From contig NZ_QMEY01000005.1 of the NCBI RefSeq assembly GCF_003315795.1, positions 310,001 through 374,000 of the forward strand: 64,000 bases of DNA, written 5' to 3'. The notes under the pieces were generated by a model. That model saw only the letters and a program-made list of their open reading frames with translations, searched no databases and had not been told where the DNA came from. The stretch is from Spongiactinospora rosea (GTDB taxonomy: Bacteria; Actinomycetota; Actinomycetes; Streptosporangiales; Streptosporangiaceae). Of the stretch, positions 61,360 to 64,000 are shown piece by piece. Position 1 is the first letter of the stretch. Every line of letters begins with the position of its first letter. A program made the position numbers and the translations under genes.

Positions 61360-62849
61360 ACCTCGGGAGCCTGCTGAGGAGCAGGGCCGAGACGGCCGGT
61401 GACCGTCCATTCCTGTGCTTCGGCGACAGGACGGTCACCGTCGGCGAGGTGGAGGAGCTGACGAACCGGCTGGCCAACGTACTGCGGGACCGTGGTGTAC
61501 GGCGGGGCGACCGAGTCGCGGTCATGCTGCCGAACGGCATCGAGTTCCCCGTCGCCTGGCTGGCCATCGCCAAGCTCGGTGCCATCATGGTGCCGATCAA
61601 CACCGGCAGTCGCAGCGCGGACCTGTCCCACCTGATCGGCGACTCCGAACCCGTGCTGGCCCTGGCCGGGACGCCGGAGTCCGCCGCCGCGCTGCTGGCC
61701 GCGGGCGCCGGGCAGGCCGGCCTGCTGGGCGCGGCGGCCCCCTGCGACCTGCCGCACGTCTTCGACGCCGACGCGGCGATCGCCGCCGCCCCGGCCGCCT
61801 TTGAGCTGCCCGGCATCGGACCGGACGACCTGGTGAACCTGCAGTACACCTCGGGCACGACCGGCTTTCCGAAGGGCTGCATGCTGACCCATGGGTACTG
61901 GCTGAGGATCGCCGAACTCACGATGAGGCACCTGGGCGTCGGCGAGGACGACGTCGACCTCACCGCCCAGCCCTTCTCCTACATGGACCCCCAGTGGAAC
62001 ACGATCCTCTGCCTGATGGCCGGGATCCCCCTGGTGATCATGCCGCGCTTCTCCGCCTCCGCCTTCTGGCCGACGGTGCGCGAGCACGGCGTCACCTTCT
62101 TCTACCTGCTCGGCACCATGCCCACCTACCTGCTGAAACAGCCTCCCTCTCCGCTGGACTTCTACCACAGGGTCCGGGTCGTGCTCTGCTCGGGCATCGT
62201 CCCCGAGTTGCACGCCGCCTTCGAGGCGCGGTGGGGAGTGCCGTGGCGTGAGGCGTACGGCATGACCGAGACCGGCGTGGACCTGTGGGTCCCGCTGGAC
62301 GACGCCGAGAGCGTCGGCAGCGGCGTCATCGGCGTGCCCGTGGAGGGAAAGCAGGTCAGGCTGGTCGACGGGGAACTGGCCGTCAGGGGCGTCCCGATGA
62401 TGACCGGCTACTGGAACGACCCGGAGGCGACGGCCAGGACCATCAGGGACGGCTGGCTGCACACCGGAGACCTGGCCGCCCGCGACGACCGGGGCTTCTA
62501 TCGCCTCGTCGGCCGCCGCAAGGACATGATCAGGCGCAGCGGCGAGAACATCGCGGCCGCGGAGGTCGAGGCCGTGCTCGTCCGGCATCCCGCCGTGCGG
62601 GCCGCGGCGGTCGTCGCGGTGCCCGACGCGGTACGCGGCGAGGAGGTCAAGGCATTCGTCCAGGCCGGCCAGGACACCGACCCGGCGGAACTGGCGGGGT
62701 TCGTACGCGAGCGGCTGGCGGCCTTCAAGGTCCCCCGCTACGTCGAATTCGTCGAGGAGTTCCCGCTGACGCCCTCGGCGCGCGTCGCCAAGCATCTGCT
62801 GCGCACCCGCCCGGAGAACGAACACGACTTGAATCAGGAGCAGAGGTGA
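61356..62849 (+). CDS. Acyl-CoA ligase (CaiC-like, AMP-forming)
   Basis: A 497-residue ANL-family ligase. Core motifs are LQYTSGTTGFPKGCMLTH (P-loop), YGMTETG, TGDLAARDDRGFYRLVGR and the hinge KDMIRRSGENIAAAEVE. The adenylation lysine near the end lies in PSARVAKHLLR, replacing the common TGKxxK. The N-terminus and active site resemble crotonobetaine/carnitine-CoA ligases. It activates a carboxylic acid to its CoA thioester for the hydratase that follows. Confidence 0.9.
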   Translation: MNLGSLLRSRAETAGDRPFLCFGDRTVTVGEVEELTNRLANVLRDRGVRRGDRVAVMLPNGIEFPVAWLAIAKLGAIMVPINTGSRSADLSHLIGDSEPVLALAGTPESAAALLAAGAGQAGLLGAAAPCDLPHVFDADAAIAAAPAAFELPGIGPDDLVNLQYTSGTTGFPKGCMLTHGYWLRIAELTMRHLGVGEDDVDLTAQPFSYMDPQWNTILCLMAGIPLVIMPRFSASAFWPTVREHGVTFFYLLGTMPTYLLKQPPSPLDFYHRVRVVLCSGIVPELHAAFEARWGVPWREAYGMTETGVDLWVPLDDAESVGSGVIGVPVEGKQVRLVDGELAVRGVPMMTGYWNDPEATARTIRDGWLHTGDLAARDDRGFYRLVGRRKDMIRRSGENIAAAEVEAVLVRHPAVRAAAVVAVPDAVRGEEVKAFVQAGQDTDPAELAGFVRERLAAFKVPRYVEFVEEFPLTPSARVAKHLLRTRPENEHDLNQEQR

Positions 62850-63607
62850 ACGACCTGCGGCTCACCCGCGAAGGTGTCGCGATGGTGATCGGCCTGGACC
62901 GGCCGGAGACGCTCAACGCCCTGCGCCGGCGCACTTTGGCCGGCCTGCGCGAGGCCCTGGAGGAGGCCGAGCACGACGACCGTGTGCGCGTGGTCGTCCT
63001 GACGGGCACGGGCCGGGCCTTCTCCTCCGGCGTCGACCTGACAGAAGCCGAAGCGCACCTGACGACGGCGGGCGCGGAGGAGATCGCGGCCTGGATCGGT
63101 GAGTTCCAGGACCTCACCCGGCAGGCGGCCGGCCACTCCAAGATCATCATCGCCGCCGTCAACGGCCTGGCGGTCGGAGCGGGCGCCGAGCTCGCCATCG
63201 CCTGCGACCTGCGGCTCGCCGCCGGTACCGCCGCCTTCGCCTTCCCCGAGGCGCGCCGCGGGCTCTACCCGACCAACGGGGTGCTCTACCACCTGCCCCG
63301 GCTGGTCGGGCAGGGCCTGGCCGCCGACCTGCTCCTGACGGGCAGGAAACTCGGTGCGGCCGACGCCCTCGCCGCCGGGCTGGTCAGCCGCGTCGTCGAG
63401 GCGGAAGACCTGCTCCCCACCACGCTGGCGTTCGCCGAGACGATCGGATCCGCCGCCCGCACGCCCATCGCGCTGATCAAGCGGCATCTGCGCGGAAGCT
63501 GGGATCTCGACCTCGAACAGGTCCTCGCGCTGGAGACCGAGGGCCTGCTGGAATGCCTGCGCGCCACGGATCTCCTGCCCAGGCTGACGATCGGGAGCGA
63601 CCGATGA
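62846..63607 (+). CDS. Enoyl-CoA hydratase/isomerase family protein
   Basis: A 253-residue crotonase-fold protein. The oxyanion-hole blocks are GRAFSSGVDLTEAE and AAVNGLAVGAGAELAIACDL. The catalytic glutamates of classical hydratases lie near EARRGLYPTNGVLYHL: one acid is replaced by Pro-Thr-Asn, so the reaction may be isomerase- or hydrolase-like. The GTG start overlaps the ligase stop by 4 bp. It acts on the CoA ester made by that ligase. Confidence 0.9.
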   Translation: MNDLRLTREGVAMVIGLDRPETLNALRRRTLAGLREALEEAEHDDRVRVVVLTGTGRAFSSGVDLTEAEAHLTTAGAEEIAAWIGEFQDLTRQAAGHSKIIIAAVNGLAVGAGAELAIACDLRLAAGTAAFAFPEARRGLYPTNGVLYHLPRLVGQGLAADLLLTGRKLGAADALAAGLVSRVVEAEDLLPTTLAFAETIGSAARTPIALIKRHLRGSWDLDLEQVLALETEGLLECLRATDLLPRLTIGSDR

Positions 63608-64000
63608 GATGGTACTGCCGTCCCGCCGCCCGCTCATGGACCTGCGCGCCCGCGCCGGACGAGGTGGCGGCCTTCCATGCGAGCCTGCCCGGGTACGCGC
63701 CCACGCCGCTGGTCGAACTCCCGTCCCTGGCCGGCGAGCTGGGCGTCGGCCGGGTGTTCGTCAAGGACGAGTCCTTCCGCCTGGGGCTTCCGGCGTTCAA
63801 GATCCTTGGGGTGAGCTGGGCCCTGCACCGGGCCGAACCCGCGTCCGGGGTCAGGCTCGTCGCCGCCACCGACGGCAACCACGGCCGCGCGCTGGCCCGG
63901 GCCGCCCGGCTGCGCGGCCACGCCGCCACCATCTACACCCCTGACGGGGTCCATCCCGCCGCCGTCGCCGCCATCAGCGGCGAAGGCGCGACGGTAACCG
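63604..64000 (+). CDS. Diaminopropionate ammonia-lyase-like PLP enzyme (cut by window end)
   Basis: Fold-type II PLP enzyme, first 132 residues. RWYCRPAARSW at the start and LPGYAPTPLVELPSLAGELG are typical of diaminopropionate ammonia-lyase. VKDESFRLGLPAFKILG contains the PLP lysine, and ATDGNHGRALARAARLRG is the phosphate-holding loop. The stop lies beyond the window. ATG 63604 overlaps the hydratase stop by 4 bp. It would remove ammonia from a 2,3-diamino or hydroxy amino acid released by the peptidases. Confidence 0.87.
   Translation, partial: MRWYCRPAARSWTCAPAPDEVAAFHASLPGYAPTPLVELPSLAGELGVGRVFVKDESFRLGLPAFKILGVSWALHRAEPASGVRLVAATDGNHGRALARAARLRGHAATIYTPDGVHPAAVAAISGEGATVT

Noticed and set aside
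1..64000. CRISPR array, tRNA, rRNA, origin or prophage
   Set aside because: No regularly spaced repeats, no cloverleaf or rRNA-like stretches and no phage structural genes were seen on reading through both strands.

Overview
The window is about 70% GC with strong GC bias at third codon positions and many GTG starts. It carries several cytochrome P450s, NarL-type two-component genes, an ECF41-type sigma factor, a YtrA-type GntR/ABC operon and an NRPS remnant. This points to a filamentous actinobacterium, plausibly of the Streptosporangiales; the genus cannot be fixed by eye. No rRNA, tRNA, CRISPR array or intact insertion sequence was seen. All calls are from reading the sequence and its translations; no database search was run.

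Layout. 1-5 kb: end of a two-component system, an inositol-monophosphatase-family protein, a YigZ/IMPACT protein, an APH(3')-like phosphotransferase, a truncated Tat-amidohydrolase and a LysR gene. 5-16.4 kb: two MFS genes (one broken), a P450, a GntR-ABC operon with a perfect operator, a serine-hydrolase/histidine-kinase pair, an ArsR-AHSA1 fusion under a 47-bp inverted repeat, and an SDR/TetR pair. 16.8-27.9 kb: a collinear, mostly overlapping gene set for uptake and breakdown of an imino-acid-like compound. It holds a proline-dehydrogenase-like enzyme, an M24 peptidase, a class V PLP enzyme, a D-threonine-aldolase/D-serine-dehydratase-like PLP enzyme, an arginase-fold protein with altered metal ligands, two paralogous LysR regulators, a polar amino-acid ABC transporter and an SDR. 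27.9-46 kb: an accessory mosaic. It holds IS3 debris, NDH-2-like oxidoreductase/ECF41 sigma, a P450, CBS and truncated GAF proteins, a membrane-anchored NACHT-like NTPase, a damaged NRPS A-PCP module with a thioesterase-like hydrolase, SDR/MarR and SDR/TetR pairs, DedA, a DHA2 exporter and several decayed genes. 46-64 kb: a TPR protein, then a second catabolic region. An amidohydrolase-PucR pair and a divergent dipeptide-type ABC transporter with a flavin amine oxidase lie next to a tightly overlapping operon (EtfB, EtfA, S9 peptidase, S41 peptidase, CaiC-like ligase, enoyl-CoA hydratase, diaminopropionate-ammonia-lyase-like enzyme) that runs off the end.

The most interesting systems are the two catabolic gene sets (16.8-27.9 and 47.5-64 kb), whose enzyme combinations I do not recognise as a named pathway, and the membrane NACHT-like NTPase at 34.4 kb. 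Broken genes are frequent from 3.8 to 44.6 kb and not seen after that.
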